Positions 25,460-34,426 of a DNA stretch of 64,000 bases are shown here, in pieces. Position 1 is the stretch's first letter, and every line of letters begins with the position of its first letter. Location: assembly GCF_021440085.1 (NCBI RefSeq), contig NZ_JAKCPW010000006.1, positions 248,001 through 312,000 on the forward strand, given 5' to 3'. The notes below the pieces were generated by a model that ran no database searches, had not been told where the DNA came from, and saw nothing but the letters and a program-made list of their open reading frames with translations. The position numbers and the translations under genes were made by a program. This DNA comes from Dyadobacter sp. CY261. GTDB lineage: Bacteria; Bacteroidota; Bacteroidia; Cytophagales; Spirosomataceae.

Positions 25460-28400
25460 TTATTTGAAATTCCGCCCTTCCGGGAACATTTCAAGTTGCA
25501 CTTGCTTCTGTCGTACCTGGGTTTTCTTGTTGACCGCCTGGGAGGCATATTCGTCTTTTTCGTCGGCACGCGAAAGTGTCAGGACATCCGGATCTTGTTG
25601 TGCCTGATTCAGTTGTCTCAGCAAAGGCGACATGTCGTAGCACTTCCGTACAATCACGTGAATGACCTCTCCCTCGATCTGGAGCTTGCCTTCCACCATG
25701 AGCAGTTTCGATCGAAGGATTTCTTTACGGTATTTTTCAAACAGGCCCTGAAAAACAACCAGGTTAGCCACCCCGCTCTCATCTTCGACTGTGATAAAAC
25801 ACACGCCTCCTGCCGTTCCAGGCCGCTGCCGAACCAGAACCAGCCCTGCCACCCGTACGATCCTGCCATCCTTATATTTGGATAAGTCACTCGCCAATAG
25901 GGCACGCTTTTCTATCAGCTGCTGACGAACAAAGCTCACCGGATGCGCTTTCAGGGAAAGCGAGGTTGCTGCATAATCGTGGATGACGTGCTCGGACATA
26001 GATAATTTTGGCAATTCGACCTTCTCCTCAAACGCGCTAGGGGAATCCTGACCTTCAAAAATTCCCATTGGCCGGTCAGATAGGGCCGTTGCTTCCCACA
26101 TTGCCTGCCTGCGGTCGAAACCCATCGAACGGAATGCATCTGCGTCGGCTAACCTTTCAAGGGCTGATTGAGAGACCCCGGCATCACGTATCAGGTGCAT
26201 GGCTTTAAAAGGGCTTTTCCGTGCGCTCACTAGCAATTGCATCTCCTCTTCCCGAATGCCTTTGACCTGACGAAACCCAAGCCTAATCACGCGGTATTTA
26301 CCGCTCTGCTCTTCCAGGGTGTTGTCCCAATAAGAGAGATTGACATCGACTGGACGAACAACAACACCATGCTTGCGTGCATCAATCACGATTTGCGCGG
26401 GTTGGTAAAAACCCATCGGCATACTATTAAGCAAAGCTGTTGCAAAAACGTCCGGATAGTAATACTTAAGCCAACAGGACACATAAACCAGCAGAGCGAA
26501 ACTGGCAGCATGGCTTTCTGGGAAGCCATAGCTGCCAAACCCTTCCAGCTGCTTGAATATGCGTTTTGCGTATTCCTCCGAATAACCTTTGGCTGTCATT
26601 CCATCGATTAGCTTCTTCTCAAACTTAGTGACCAGTCCGTTGAACTTGAATGTAGCCATACTACGTCGGAGTTTGTCCGCCTCTGCCGGCGTAAAGCCTG
26701 CGGCAACAATAGCTATTTTCATGGCCTGTTCCTGGAACAACGGCACACCTAATGTCCTGCTCAGAATGCCTTCAAGTTCTGCCGACGGATATTCGACTGG
26801 CTCTTCACCATTCCGGCGGCGTAGATAGGGATGAACCATATCACCCTGAATTGGCCCCGGCCTCACTATGGCCACTTCAATAACCAAATCGTAAAAGTTC
26901 TTAGGCTTCATGCGCGGCAACATTGATTGCTGTGCGCGGCTCTCGATCTGGAAGACCCCGATCGTGTCGGCATGGGAGATCATTTCATAGACTTCCGGAT
27001 CATCCTGCGGAACTGTCGCCAAAGTCATATCAACATTGTAGTGCTGGCGAAGAAGATCAAAGGCTTTCCGGATGCAGGTGAGCATCCCTAAGGCCAGTAT
27101 ATCTATTTTCAAGAACCCCAAAGCATCGATGTCGTCTTTGTTCCACTCGATATTTGTCCGGTTTTCCATGCGGGCATTCAGGATGGGGCACAGATCGGTG
27201 ATTTTGCCTTGTGTGATCACAAAACCCCCGGTGTGCTGACCGAGCTGGCGCGGGAATCCCATGAACTGCCTGGTCAGATCGAGCACCTTTACCAAATGGG
27301 GATCATTTGCATTGAACCCCTGCTCGCTGATGCGCTTCCCTTCAAACCATTCGTCAGTAAATTCCCAAATGGAACTCGATAACCGGTTGATCGCGTCAAC
27401 CGATAATCCCATTACTTTGGCCACATCCCTGATGGCACCTTTTTGATGAAGCTGGGTAACGGTTGCAACGATTGCCGAACGATCGCGTCCGTATTTCTCA
27501 TAGATATACTGGATGACCTCTTCGCGCCTTTCATGCTCAAAATCGACATCAATATCAGGCGGCTCGTTCCTGGCCGAGGAGATAAAGCGTTCAAACAGCA
27601 AATCGAATTTGGTTGGATCGACGGATGTAATGCCCAGGCAAAAACAAACCGTAGAGTTAGCAGCAGATCCCCTGCCCTGGCACAGGATGCCGCGTGTCCT
27701 AGCAAACCGGACGATATCGTAAACAGTCAAAAAATAGGCTGCATAGTTCATTTCAGCGACGAATTTGAGCTCGTGCTCAATGGCTGTCACTACCTTCTCT
27801 GGTATCGGATCACCGTAAAAATCCTTTGCCCCTTTCCAGGCAAGATGGGTGAGTTCTTCCTGCGGGCTTCGTCCTTCGGATGTAATTTCTTCCGGGTACA
27901 CATACTTCAAGCTGTCCAGTGAGAACGTGCATGCCTCGCTGATTTCCTGGGTACGGTCGATCGCCTCCGGATAATGGCGGAATAGCCGGATCATTTCCTC
28001 CTGTTCTTTTAGGTACCGCTCCGCATTCTGATGTAACTTGAACCCTGCAGTGTAGATGGTGCATTTTTCGCGGATACAGGTGACGATGTCCTGCAACTGA
28101 CGACGCTCTGGGTGGTGAAAATGAACATCATTAGTAGCAACCATGGGGATGCGCAGCTGCCGAGAAATTTCTGCAAGCCGGTACAGCTTCTTGGCATCAC
28201 TTTCGACATAAGAGCGCGTTGCAGACAGATAAAGCTCTTTGCCCAGCTCACCCCGATATTCACGAAGCGCCTTTTCAAAATCAGGCTCAAACTGAAATTT
28301 GGAACCTAAACTGAGCGGCGAGACGGCGATAAACTTTATCCCTTCCGCATGTTCGTAGACATCGGAACGGAACAATTCACATTTCCCCTTTTCAGTACAC

Positions 28401-28690
28401 AAATTCCCTTTTGACAGCAGCGCCGACAGCCGCGCGTATGCTTGCGTATCAGTAGGATAAGCAAGAAGGCTCGGGCCATCCATCAAGTCCAGGCGTGCAG
28501 CTGGAATGATTTGCAAGCCCGTATCCTTAGCTGCCGTATGCGCACGAACAATACCGGCCAACGTATTGCGATCTGTAATAGCGATCTTTTGATAGCCAAG
28601 ATGAATGGCCTGCTCGACCAGCTCCTCGGGATGAGAAGCGCCGCGCAGAAAACTAAAATTGGATGTGACCTGGAGTTCGGTGTATTTCAT
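25460..28690 (-). CDS. dnaE2: error-prone DNA polymerase III alpha-type subunit DnaE2
   Basis: This 1076-aa translesion polymerase works with ImuA and ImuB in damage-induced mutagenesis. ATG 28690 begins MKYTELQVTSNFSFLRGASH, the usual PHP-domain start of the family; longer frames lack support. The catalytic aspartates sit in PDIDVDFEHERR, followed by the typical GRGSAANS and fingers segments (VRPGPIQGDMVHPYLRRR). The last 120 residues carry the OB-fold (GRIVRVAGLVLVRQRPGTAGG). The start is 11 bp after the imuB stop, so the genes are co-transcribed. Length and motifs look intact. Confidence 0.95.
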   Translation of the reverse strand: MKYTELQVTSNFSFLRGASHPEELVEQAIHLGYQKIAITDRNTLAGIVRAHTAAKDTGLQIIPAARLDLMDGPSLLAYPTDTQAYARLSALLSKGNLCTEKGKCELFRSDVYEHAEGIKFIAVSPLSLGSKFQFEPDFEKALREYRGELGKELYLSATRSYVESDAKKLYRLAEISRQLRIPMVATNDVHFHHPERRQLQDIVTCIREKCTIYTAGFKLHQNAERYLKEQEEMIRLFRHYPEAIDRTQEISEACTFSLDSLKYVYPEEITSEGRSPQEELTHLAWKGAKDFYGDPIPEKVVTAIEHELKFVAEMNYAAYFLTVYDIVRFARTRGILCQGRGSAANSTVCFCLGITSVDPTKFDLLFERFISSARNEPPDIDVDFEHERREEVIQYIYEKYGRDRSAIVATVTQLHQKGAIRDVAKVMGLSVDAINRLSSSIWEFTDEWFEGKRISEQGFNANDPHLVKVLDLTRQFMGFPRQLGQHTGGFVITQGKITDLCPILNARMENRTNIEWNKDDIDALGFLKIDILALGMLTCIRKAFDLLRQHYNVDMTLATVPQDDPEVYEMISHADTIGVFQIESRAQQSMLPRMKPKNFYDLVIEVAIVRPGPIQGDMVHPYLRRRNGEEPVEYPSAELEGILSRTLGVPLFQEQAMKIAIVAAGFTPAEADKLRRSMATFKFNGLVTKFEKKLIDGMTAKGYSEEYAKRIFKQLEGFGSYGFPESHAASFALLVYVSCWLKYYYPDVFATALLNSMPMGFYQPAQIVIDARKHGVVVRPVDVNLSYWDNTLEEQSGKYRVIRLGFRQVKGIREEEMQLLVSARKSPFKAMHLIRDAGVSQSALERLADADAFRSMGFDRRQAMWEATALSDRPMGIFEGQDSPSAFEEKVELPKLSMSEHVIHDYAATSLSLKAHPVSFVRQQLIEKRALLASDLSKYKDGRIVRVAGLVLVRQRPGTAGGVCFITVEDESGVANLVVFQGLFEKYRKEILRSKLLMVEGKLQIEGEVIHVIVRKCYDMSPLLRQLNQAQQDPDVLTLSRADEKDEYASQAVNKKTQVRQKQVQLEMFPEGRNFK

Positions 28691-28700
28691 GGCAGGCAGC

Positions 28701-30200
28701 TTATGCGTAAAATCCATGAATAAACCACTCCGGCGCTCGCTCCTTGCCGTAATGCCCCAGCCGGAAGATCCAGTATCTGTTCCCGTTATCATCCTCCACT
28801 GAATAGTAGTCACGGTGAAGCCCGTCGGACAGCCACCATTCCTGTTCAATCCGGTCGGGCCCGTCTGCCCATTTGATTTTATGGACGACGCCCTGGTAGC
28901 GGAAAAGCATGGGCGGGTAGTCAGGAACAGGCGCTGATACCTGAATGCGTTCCGGTCTTGGCAGAAGATCCACCGGACGCAGCTTTTCCTTACGCCAGCT
29001 TGTTTCCGGTCTGTCTCTCAAAGTTGGCGCTTCCACTAATGCGCGTTCCGGCCAGTGATGTTCGGCAGGAAGGTAACGGTGGATCGTATCTGTGCCAGAA
29101 CGGGACGCCAGCCGGTCGAGCAGTTCGGCAATCGTCACCATCTTGTTGCCTCCATTGACATCCCATAGAGCCTCTTGCGGATTAGCAAGGTCTTCAACCA
29201 CCGGCGCATCCAAAAGAAAAAGCTCAATCCCCAGGTCAGGCTCGATCTGGGCTATTCTCTGTTCAAACAGTTTGAACAGATGGGATGCGCTACATGATCC
29301 GGCATTTGTGCCAATAGAAATTTCTTGGATGTTGCCATCAACCCTGAAGCATTTTAAAGATGCCTGCCTGATCCCTTTTCCACCTTCGACCAGCCTTTTA
29401 CAAATTGTTTCCAACAATGTTTTGAGCGCTATCTCAATGCCGGTTGCTGTACGTATGGGTTCCACACACGGAAGCCTTTCCTGGTATGGCTCCGGGGGCT
29501 GTACTGGCGTAAATGTTTCATGGAACTGACCGAGCGCCTTACCTATCTGATGAAGAGTGTGTTGCCCAAAACGCCTCCGCAAGGTGGAAGGCGGCATATG
29601 AATGAAGCTTTTAATTTGGCTGAGCCCCAGCTTGGCCATTTTTTCCAGCGTCTGGTCATCCAGCCGCAGGGCATGCGGTGGTAATCCGGCAAGTGCTGAT
29701 TGCTGGGCATCCAGATCGATGATTGGAAATGCCCTGGAATAGCGGGAGACGGCCCATGCGGTGCCGATGGTGTCGGCCATACCGACGCGCACGTCATAGC
29801 CCGAAGTTTTCAGCCTGCTGACAATGTCTTTCAGATAAGCTGTTTCTCCTCCCCAAAGATGAGCGCAGCCGGTTGCATCGATCAACAAACCGTCGGGCAA
29901 ATCAACGGCGACCTGTGGCGAATACCGGATCATCCATTCAGCCAACGCGGTAAGAAGCTTTTCAGGCACGTCCGGCTCGAAATCGAGCACTTCAAGCTCC
30001 GGAAGCACTGCCCGTGCATCCGCCACAACCATACCTGTCTCGATCCCGGCCTTTTCTGCGCGTGTGCTTACAGCCATGACGATCATGCGACCACGTTGTT
30101 TGGCTGAAAGCACAAACGGAACAGCAGACAATTCTGGCTGTCGTAGAAGCGCCCTGTCTGTCAACAGATGCCGGAACCATATGGCCACATATCTTTTCAC
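28701..30200 (-). CDS. imuB: ImuB, catalytically inactive Y-family polymerase-like protein
   Basis: This is a 499-aa protein. A GTG at 30200, right after the imuA stop, is chosen as the start because it gives VKRYVAIWFRHLLTDR, the normal family N-terminus; the longer ATG reading would overlap imuA. The protein follows the ImuB pattern (DGLLIDATGCAHLWGGE) in which the acidic residues for catalysis are absent. The C-terminal region contains the family segment (SPAPVPDYPP-like PAPVPDYPPMLFRYQG, then WFIHGFYA). It bridges DnaE2 to the clamp in the mutasome. It overlaps neither neighbour. Confidence 0.92.
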   Translation of the reverse strand: MKRYVAIWFRHLLTDRALLRQPELSAVPFVLSAKQRGRMIVMAVSTRAEKAGIETGMVVADARAVLPELEVLDFEPDVPEKLLTALAEWMIRYSPQVAVDLPDGLLIDATGCAHLWGGETAYLKDIVSRLKTSGYDVRVGMADTIGTAWAVSRYSRAFPIIDLDAQQSALAGLPPHALRLDDQTLEKMAKLGLSQIKSFIHMPPSTLRRRFGQHTLHQIGKALGQFHETFTPVQPPEPYQERLPCVEPIRTATGIEIALKTLLETICKRLVEGGKGIRQASLKCFRVDGNIQEISIGTNAGSCSASHLFKLFEQRIAQIEPDLGIELFLLDAPVVEDLANPQEALWDVNGGNKMVTIAELLDRLASRSGTDTIHRYLPAEHHWPERALVEAPTLRDRPETSWRKEKLRPVDLLPRPERIQVSAPVPDYPPMLFRYQGVVHKIKWADGPDRIEQEWWLSDGLHRDYYSVEDDNGNRYWIFRLGHYGKERAPEWFIHGFYA

Positions 30201-30202
30201 CG

Positions 30203-30943
30203 CTATCCAACCTTTGAAAAGCTTCGACTTGGAACCACGCGTACTAAACCAATATGCTCGAAGTGGTCTTCGCTCCACTGCACCTGCCACCTTCCCGCCT
30301 GCCCGTTCCTCACTTTTTCGATCTGCACATCCCATCTGGGAAAGCCGATGCCAGGCAATGTATTATCCCTTCCGCTAGGCAAGGGGTTAACCCTCCACCG
30401 GCAGACCGACGCAACCGGATTGGACAGCCTTGGAGACACGCGGTGAAGCAAACCGGTTACCTTGCTTTCTTCTACGGCGAGCTGTAACCGTCGGGACTCG
30501 GTGAGGTTCAGCTCTTTCACTTCGCCGACGACCGCCGAAAGCGCATCGCATTTGAGCCCCTCTTCTATCGTCCACAGCAGGTCTTTGTCCTTTTTAAGAT
30601 CGACGAAGATCACCCTGTCCGGCTCAATGCCAAAAAATCCGAGTGCGAGCGGGAACACCCGTCTTCGCGAGCTGACCCAAAGGCAAATGCCATCCTCCTT
30701 CATCAACTGTCCGGCAAGGGTTGCCATGAAACCCGCTGTTGCCGCTGCACTTTCGGGGGTGGAGCTAATAAATTCATGCACTCCGACTTTGGGAAAAATC
30801 CCGCCCGTAAATGCAGCGCTAACAGGACCAATATCAATTTTTTCAGGCTTTGAGCCAGCAGCAGGGGAACGGAAGCCCTGCAAAGACATAATCTCGCTTC
30901 TCAGCTTTGCGATCACATAACTTTTATTTTCCCGCGCTTCCAT
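30203..30943 (-). CDS. imuA: ImuA-like protein of the mutasome
   Basis: This 246-aa RecA/SulA-like protein is the first gene of the imuA-imuB-dnaE2 operon. The sequence VGVHEFISSTPESAAATAGFMATLAGQL and VSSRRRVFPLALGFFGIEPDRVIFVDLKKDKDLLW is the recognisable ImuA core; there is no intact Walker A motif, as in the family. The C-terminal part carries the WDVQIEKVRNGQAGRWQVQW segment. Its stop is two bases before the imuB start. The promoter must lie in the 70-bp gap shared with the divergent repressor gene, which suggests control by that repressor. Confidence 0.88.
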   Translation of the reverse strand: MEARENKSYVIAKLRSEIMSLQGFRSPAAGSKPEKIDIGPVSAAFTGGIFPKVGVHEFISSTPESAAATAGFMATLAGQLMKEDGICLWVSSRRRVFPLALGFFGIEPDRVIFVDLKKDKDLLWTIEEGLKCDALSAVVGEVKELNLTESRRLQLAVEESKVTGLLHRVSPRLSNPVASVCRWRVNPLPSGRDNTLPGIGFPRWDVQIEKVRNGQAGRWQVQWSEDHFEHIGLVRVVPSRSFSKVG

Positions 30944-30987
30944 ATTTTCCCCTTGATTTCTATCTTTGATACTGTCATTATCATTGT

Positions 30988-30999
30988 ATTGATTTCAAT
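30988..30999. promoter_or_regulatory. candidate operator between imuA and S24 repressor
   Basis: ATTGATTTCAAT, a 5-bp inverted repeat with a 2-nt centre, sits in the 70-bp divergent intergenic region 15 bases before the repressor start. The same gap holds repeated TATCATTG/TGATTTC-like words. It is the natural place for the repressor to control both itself and the mutagenesis operon. Confidence 0.45.
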
Positions 31000-31013
31000 A
31001 ATAACATTATACC

Positions 31014-31832
31014 ATGACAAGCGCAAAACATTTTTTCGGTAAAAACATTCGGTTTTTAAGAGAGCGTAGAAAGCTCACACAGGAGGATTTGGCGCAAAAC
31101 CTTAGTATCACCAGAGTTAAACTCGGGGCTATCGAGGCAGGACGCACCGAAAATCCGGCCTCCAATGACCTTTTACAATTCTCTGATTTTTTCAAGATGA
31201 GCATCGACACGTTGTTTCGGGTCGATCTCTCGAAACTTTCCGAACTGAAAATCCGGGAACTTGAAGCGGGGAACGACATCTACATGACGGGCAGCAATCT
31301 GCGCGTCCTGGCCGTGTCGGTGGACAAGTCGAATAAGGAAAATATTGAGTATGTGCCCATTAAGGCAAAAGCAGGCTACCGAGATGGATATGCCGATCCT
31401 GACTTCATCGCGTCATTACCCAAATTCACTCTTCCTACGTTGCCACAAACGGGTACGTTCCGAATGTTCCCAACAATCGGCGATTCTATGCTTCCTATAC
31501 CGGAGGGGGCTGATGTCATTTGTGAATTTATAGAAGATTGGACCTCAATCAAACCGGGCACCTTATGCGTGCTTGCCTTAAAAGGCGAACAGGACTTTGT
31601 TTTTAAGAAAGTTACCATCAAGTCCAGTGTAAAAGCAGCGCTTCTTGAATCTTTGAACCAAGATTATCTGCCGTACGAGGTGGCCGTTGGGGAAATTGTA
31701 GAGATTTGGAAATTTCAAAGTTATGTTTCAACCCAAATACCTGAAAGCGTTTCGGACATGCTGCATCTTTCAATCACGATGAACTCTGTCCTCCAACGCC
31801 TCAAAGTCATCGAGGAGAAAGCTTTTAGCTAG
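31014..31832 (+). CDS. XRE-family repressor with S24 self-cleavage domain (LexA/CI-like)
   Basis: This is a 272-aa protein. The N-terminal HTH (residues 9-65, LTQEDLAQNLSITRVKLGAIEAG) is followed by an S24 domain with a candidate cleavage site Ala120-Gly121 (IKAKAGYRD), catalytic Ser158 (GDSM) and Lys198 or Lys199 (FVFKKV). RecA-nucleofilament-stimulated self-cleavage is expected, which would make it the damage sensor for the divergent imuA-imuB-dnaE2 operon across a 70-bp gap. The last 60 residues form a helical tail longer than in LexA. It is not E. coli-type LexA, whose DNA-binding domain is a winged helix. Confidence 0.9.
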   Translation: MTSAKHFFGKNIRFLRERRKLTQEDLAQNLSITRVKLGAIEAGRTENPASNDLLQFSDFFKMSIDTLFRVDLSKLSELKIRELEAGNDIYMTGSNLRVLAVSVDKSNKENIEYVPIKAKAGYRDGYADPDFIASLPKFTLPTLPQTGTFRMFPTIGDSMLPIPEGADVICEFIEDWTSIKPGTLCVLALKGEQDFVFKKVTIKSSVKAALLESLNQDYLPYEVAVGEIVEIWKFQSYVSTQIPESVSDMLHLSITMNSVLQRLKVIEEKAFS

Positions 31833-32035
31833 TCCCTTCAACCAAAATTCGCTATATTTACATTTAAAGAGGACAAGCTGGGCGGTTGTCTTTGTAAACC
31901 TTGGTGGGTTATTGCGATCTCCGCTCCGTTCCTCTTATCAATCAGATTTTACGAGTCCTCAGTTGGCATCTCAATGCATAATCTGAGCATATTGTACTTG
32001 ACACCATTCTGTGTCAGCATCAGCATGGTAGCATG

Positions 32036-32518
32036 TCAGGCTTTTGAGATCGTTCGCTCATGCCTGCCAAACCATCCTAACCCTCGTTCTACATCGAAAC
32101 GCCTCTCGTAGATGCTCAGATAAGAAACTTTGATACGAAGCGACGCCAATTCCGATCTGATTAATGAGACCTGATCGTCGGTCATCCTGGAAACGTTTGT
32201 CGAAAAAACCGCCATATTCGCCTGTGGCAGCAACGTCACCTTAAACTCTTTATCTACAACAAAGTGCATATACGACTTCGGGTTTAGAGACAGGTGCTTC
32301 TCAATGTCGGTGGACAGCTGACTTTGGGCCTGGAACTCAACTTTGTCGATGATCATCGGGCCGATGCCGACATTTTTGATGAGCACAGATATTTCATCCT
32401 TAGAATCTGTAAATCCGATTTGACCTAGTGGTTGTAACGATTTCTCATTGTGGCGACGCTGTAAATACAACTGATAGATTAATGCAAGAAGCGTCAATAC
32501 TGAAATTGCTATCGCCAA
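32036..32518 (-). CDS. membrane-anchored protein of the radical SAM locus
   Basis: This is a 160-aa protein. The start is a TTG at 32518, supported by GGAGG five bases upstream. The first 20 residues form one transmembrane helix (VLTLLALIYQLYLQRR), and the rest is a soluble beta-rich domain (IGFTDSKDEISVLIKNVGIG). A positive stretch after the helix suggests that the domain faces the cytoplasm. It is the third gene of the peptide-maturase operon, 39 bp after the radical SAM gene, so it may be a transport, anchoring or immunity-type partner (inference). No protease motif. Confidence 0.7.
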   Translation of the reverse strand: MAIAISVLTLLALIYQLYLQRRHNEKSLQPLGQIGFTDSKDEISVLIKNVGIGPMIIDKVEFQAQSQLSTDIEKHLSLNPKSYMHFVVDKEFKVTLLPQANMAVFSTNVSRMTDDQVSLIRSELASLRIKVSYLSIYERRFDVERGLGWFGRHERTISKA

Positions 32519-32557
32519 TGGAGCCTCCTGCCGAACATTAACCGAGTATAAGAAGGT

Positions 32558-33895
32558 CTACATTATCCTACAATCTCGAAGCACTTTCAACCTCTCCATC
32601 GCCAGGAGGTCGTAAATACGCGGGATGAACTTATGATAAATGCTACATTGCGGATCTTTTCCATTCACCCGATACACTGGACATCCACTCGTACAGATCG
32701 AACGGTACTTGCATCGTTTACAATCCTCGGATCGAATGTCTTCTCCATGAGAGACTTCTTCGATCATATCTACCAGATCAAGCTCTTCATCAAATATGGA
32801 AAGACTTTTCCTGGATTCGTCACCAAAGTGTACATGGCAGTATTTCAAATTTCCATCCACGTAGATTGCACCTCCTGAATATCCTGATGCGCAGGTTTGG
32901 AAACCCAATTCCGTAGGCTTCAAATCACAAAACTGGTGACGGCGTGAAAATTTCCACCCACGCCGTATAGCATCTTCCATGATGGTGAAAGATTCATTCA
33001 ATCCGTGTTCAAGCAGTTCGGCATCTATCGATTGACCTTTGACAATTGAAAATCTGAAAGGTATGTCAAGATCCACCAGAAAGCGCGTTAAATCAGGCAA
33101 CCCCGGGAGATTTTCATTAGTGATCACCGTACTGACAGAGACCTGTATTTTATTTGCGACCAGACGCAATAGGTTTCGCTCTGTTCGGGCAAATGCTCCT
33201 TCCCCGGAGGCGAACGTTCTCGTCTGGTCATGGTATTGATTTAGACCATCAAGGGAAACTCCAAATCCAATATTGTTCTCCGTAGCGAAACTGATAATTT
33301 CGTCATTCAAGACAGTGAGATTGGTGAGAAATGACACGTTCAACTCGCACTGCACCACGCGGAGCGTAGACATTGCGTCGCCGATAAAATCTCTCCAGGA
33401 TCGAAAATGGATTAATGGTTCACCCCCTGCGAGACGGAGATTAACCTTCTCAATCCCTCGTTGCTTGGCGGTATCAACGAGCTTCTTCAAAAGTTGCTCT
33501 TGAACATCCGTCTGCATTCCGCCGGTGCTTTGAAGCGTCGAAATATAACAGTAGCTGCAAGAGAGATTGCACTTGTTGGTCGTGTGAATCCAGAAATTTA
33601 GTGACCGCAACCGTTCCGGCCTGGCAGGCAGACTGTACCGCCTGTCGAAGGTAATCAACTCATTGTCCGCCAAGCTCGTCAAGAACGATCGCAGTAACAA
33701 CTCGTCAACATTAAATCGCTTTGCGAGGCATGCTGCATTGGATACTCCATCGATCGCAGACACGATGGTGTACTGCAACGGTGTAAGAACACGTAATGAA
33801 TCGGGATAAAAGCAATTCACGACATAATGACTGCCGTCAATTTTCCTCGTCAGTAATCCTGCCGATTTCGTCGGGATGAACATAGATGCGGCCAA
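32558..33895 (-). CDS. radical SAM/SPASM peptide maturase
   Basis: This is a 445-aa enzyme (or 441 from the ATG at 33883). Residues 20-85 resemble a PqqD-like RiPP recognition element (VLTPLQYTIVSAIDG, then LLLRSFLTSLADNELITF). The [4Fe-4S]-SAM site is C109-x3-C113-x2-C116 (NKCNLSCSYCY), with GGEPL following. The SPASM region is complete: a Cys-x9-15-Gly-x4-Cys unit (CASGYSGGAIYVDGNLKYC) and Cys392-x2-Cys395-x5-Cys401-x3-Cys405, with the last Cys near 417, binding two auxiliary clusters. Such enzymes modify ribosomal peptides. The start lies inside the upstream 62-aa gene, the likely substrate. Confidence 0.9.
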   Translation of the reverse strand: MAASMFIPTKSAGLLTRKIDGSHYVVNCFYPDSLRVLTPLQYTIVSAIDGVSNAACLAKRFNVDELLLRSFLTSLADNELITFDRRYSLPARPERLRSLNFWIHTTNKCNLSCSYCYISTLQSTGGMQTDVQEQLLKKLVDTAKQRGIEKVNLRLAGGEPLIHFRSWRDFIGDAMSTLRVVQCELNVSFLTNLTVLNDEIISFATENNIGFGVSLDGLNQYHDQTRTFASGEGAFARTERNLLRLVANKIQVSVSTVITNENLPGLPDLTRFLVDLDIPFRFSIVKGQSIDAELLEHGLNESFTIMEDAIRRGWKFSRRHQFCDLKPTELGFQTCASGYSGGAIYVDGNLKYCHVHFGDESRKSLSIFDEELDLVDMIEEVSHGEDIRSEDCKRCKYRSICTSGCPVYRVNGKDPQCSIYHKFIPRIYDLLAMERLKVLRDCRIM

Positions 33896-34025
33896 GGGTT
33901 AGTGCTCCAGAGACACAATCACAATCATTAGAAGCTTTAAATTCGAGCGTATACGAATCTACGATACAGGTCGCCAAGGCCGCTGAATCATCGAAGATCA
34001 AGTCATGGGTTAAGATGTAATTCAT
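33837..34025 (-). CDS. 62-aa candidate RiPP precursor peptide
   Basis: This short protein starts at ATG 34025 and overlaps the radical SAM start by about 50 bp, a spacing expected for a substrate made with its enzyme. It is acidic, has three cysteines (one early, plus CDC at about residues 35-37) and ends in a charged segment. The N-terminal half could be the leader recognised by the maturase's PqqD-like domain, and the CDCVSGALTLGR stretch a core. No repeat or known RiPP class signature was recognised. It might instead be a small regulatory protein. Confidence 0.55.
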   Translation of the reverse strand: MNYILTHDLIFDDSAALATCIVDSYTLEFKASNDCDCVSGALTLGRIYVHPDEIGRITDEEN

Positions 34026-34104
34026 GAAAAACGTTGTTTACTTAAAGGACTAGCGATGCGGACAATCACCATTTCCTCAAAGCTCCGAAGAATTCGCCTA
34101 AAAT

Positions 34105-34120
34105 ACAACGGATCCGTTGT
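34105..34120. promoter_or_regulatory. perfect 16-bp palindrome in divergent promoter
   Basis: ACAACGGATCCGTTGT lies in the 132-bp gap between the divergent radical SAM operon and the XRE gene, 38 bases before the XRE start. A perfect 16-bp palindrome in this place is a strong operator candidate for a dimeric HTH protein, most simply the XRE protein itself. Confidence 0.6.
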
Positions 34121-34157
34121 GTAAATTATTACTTGTTACAGGTCACTTTACACCATT

Positions 34158-34373
34158 ATGGATAAAGTGATCCTGTTGACACAATTGGGGAGACGAATAC
34201 GAGATTTGCGCGTGATGAAAGGCGTCACGCAGACAGAATTGGCACATGCCATTGGGAAGGATCAGCAGTCCATCCAACGTTTGGAAGCAGGAAAAATAAA
34301 CCCCTCGTATTTCTATCTATGCGAGATAGCCGAGGGACTTCAAGTTTCTGTTAAAGAAATAACAGACCTTTAA
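34158..34373 (+). CDS. small XRE-family helix-turn-helix regulator
   Basis: This 71-aa protein is a single HTH_3 domain (LGRRIRDLRVMKGVTQTELAHAIG, then QQSIQRLEAGKINPSYFYLCEIAEGL). It is divergent from the peptide-maturase operon and convergent with the cytosine-methylase gene, ending 53 bp from its stop. It has the size of restriction-modification controller proteins, but the position, divergent with the palindrome between, fits control of the radical SAM locus better. It may regulate both (inference). Confidence 0.8.
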   Translation: MDKVILLTQLGRRIRDLRVMKGVTQTELAHAIGKDQQSIQRLEAGKINPSYFYLCEIAEGLQVSVKEITDL

Positions 34374-34426
34374 GTCTATTCTCTTACACTGGAGACTTCT
34401 TCGATCGCAAATTGGAATGCAATCCG

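Noticed and set aside
34158-34373. XRE protein as controller of the methylase cassette
   Set aside because: Its gene is convergent with the methylase gene and the palindrome lies on the peptide-operon side, so control of the latter is the simpler reading.
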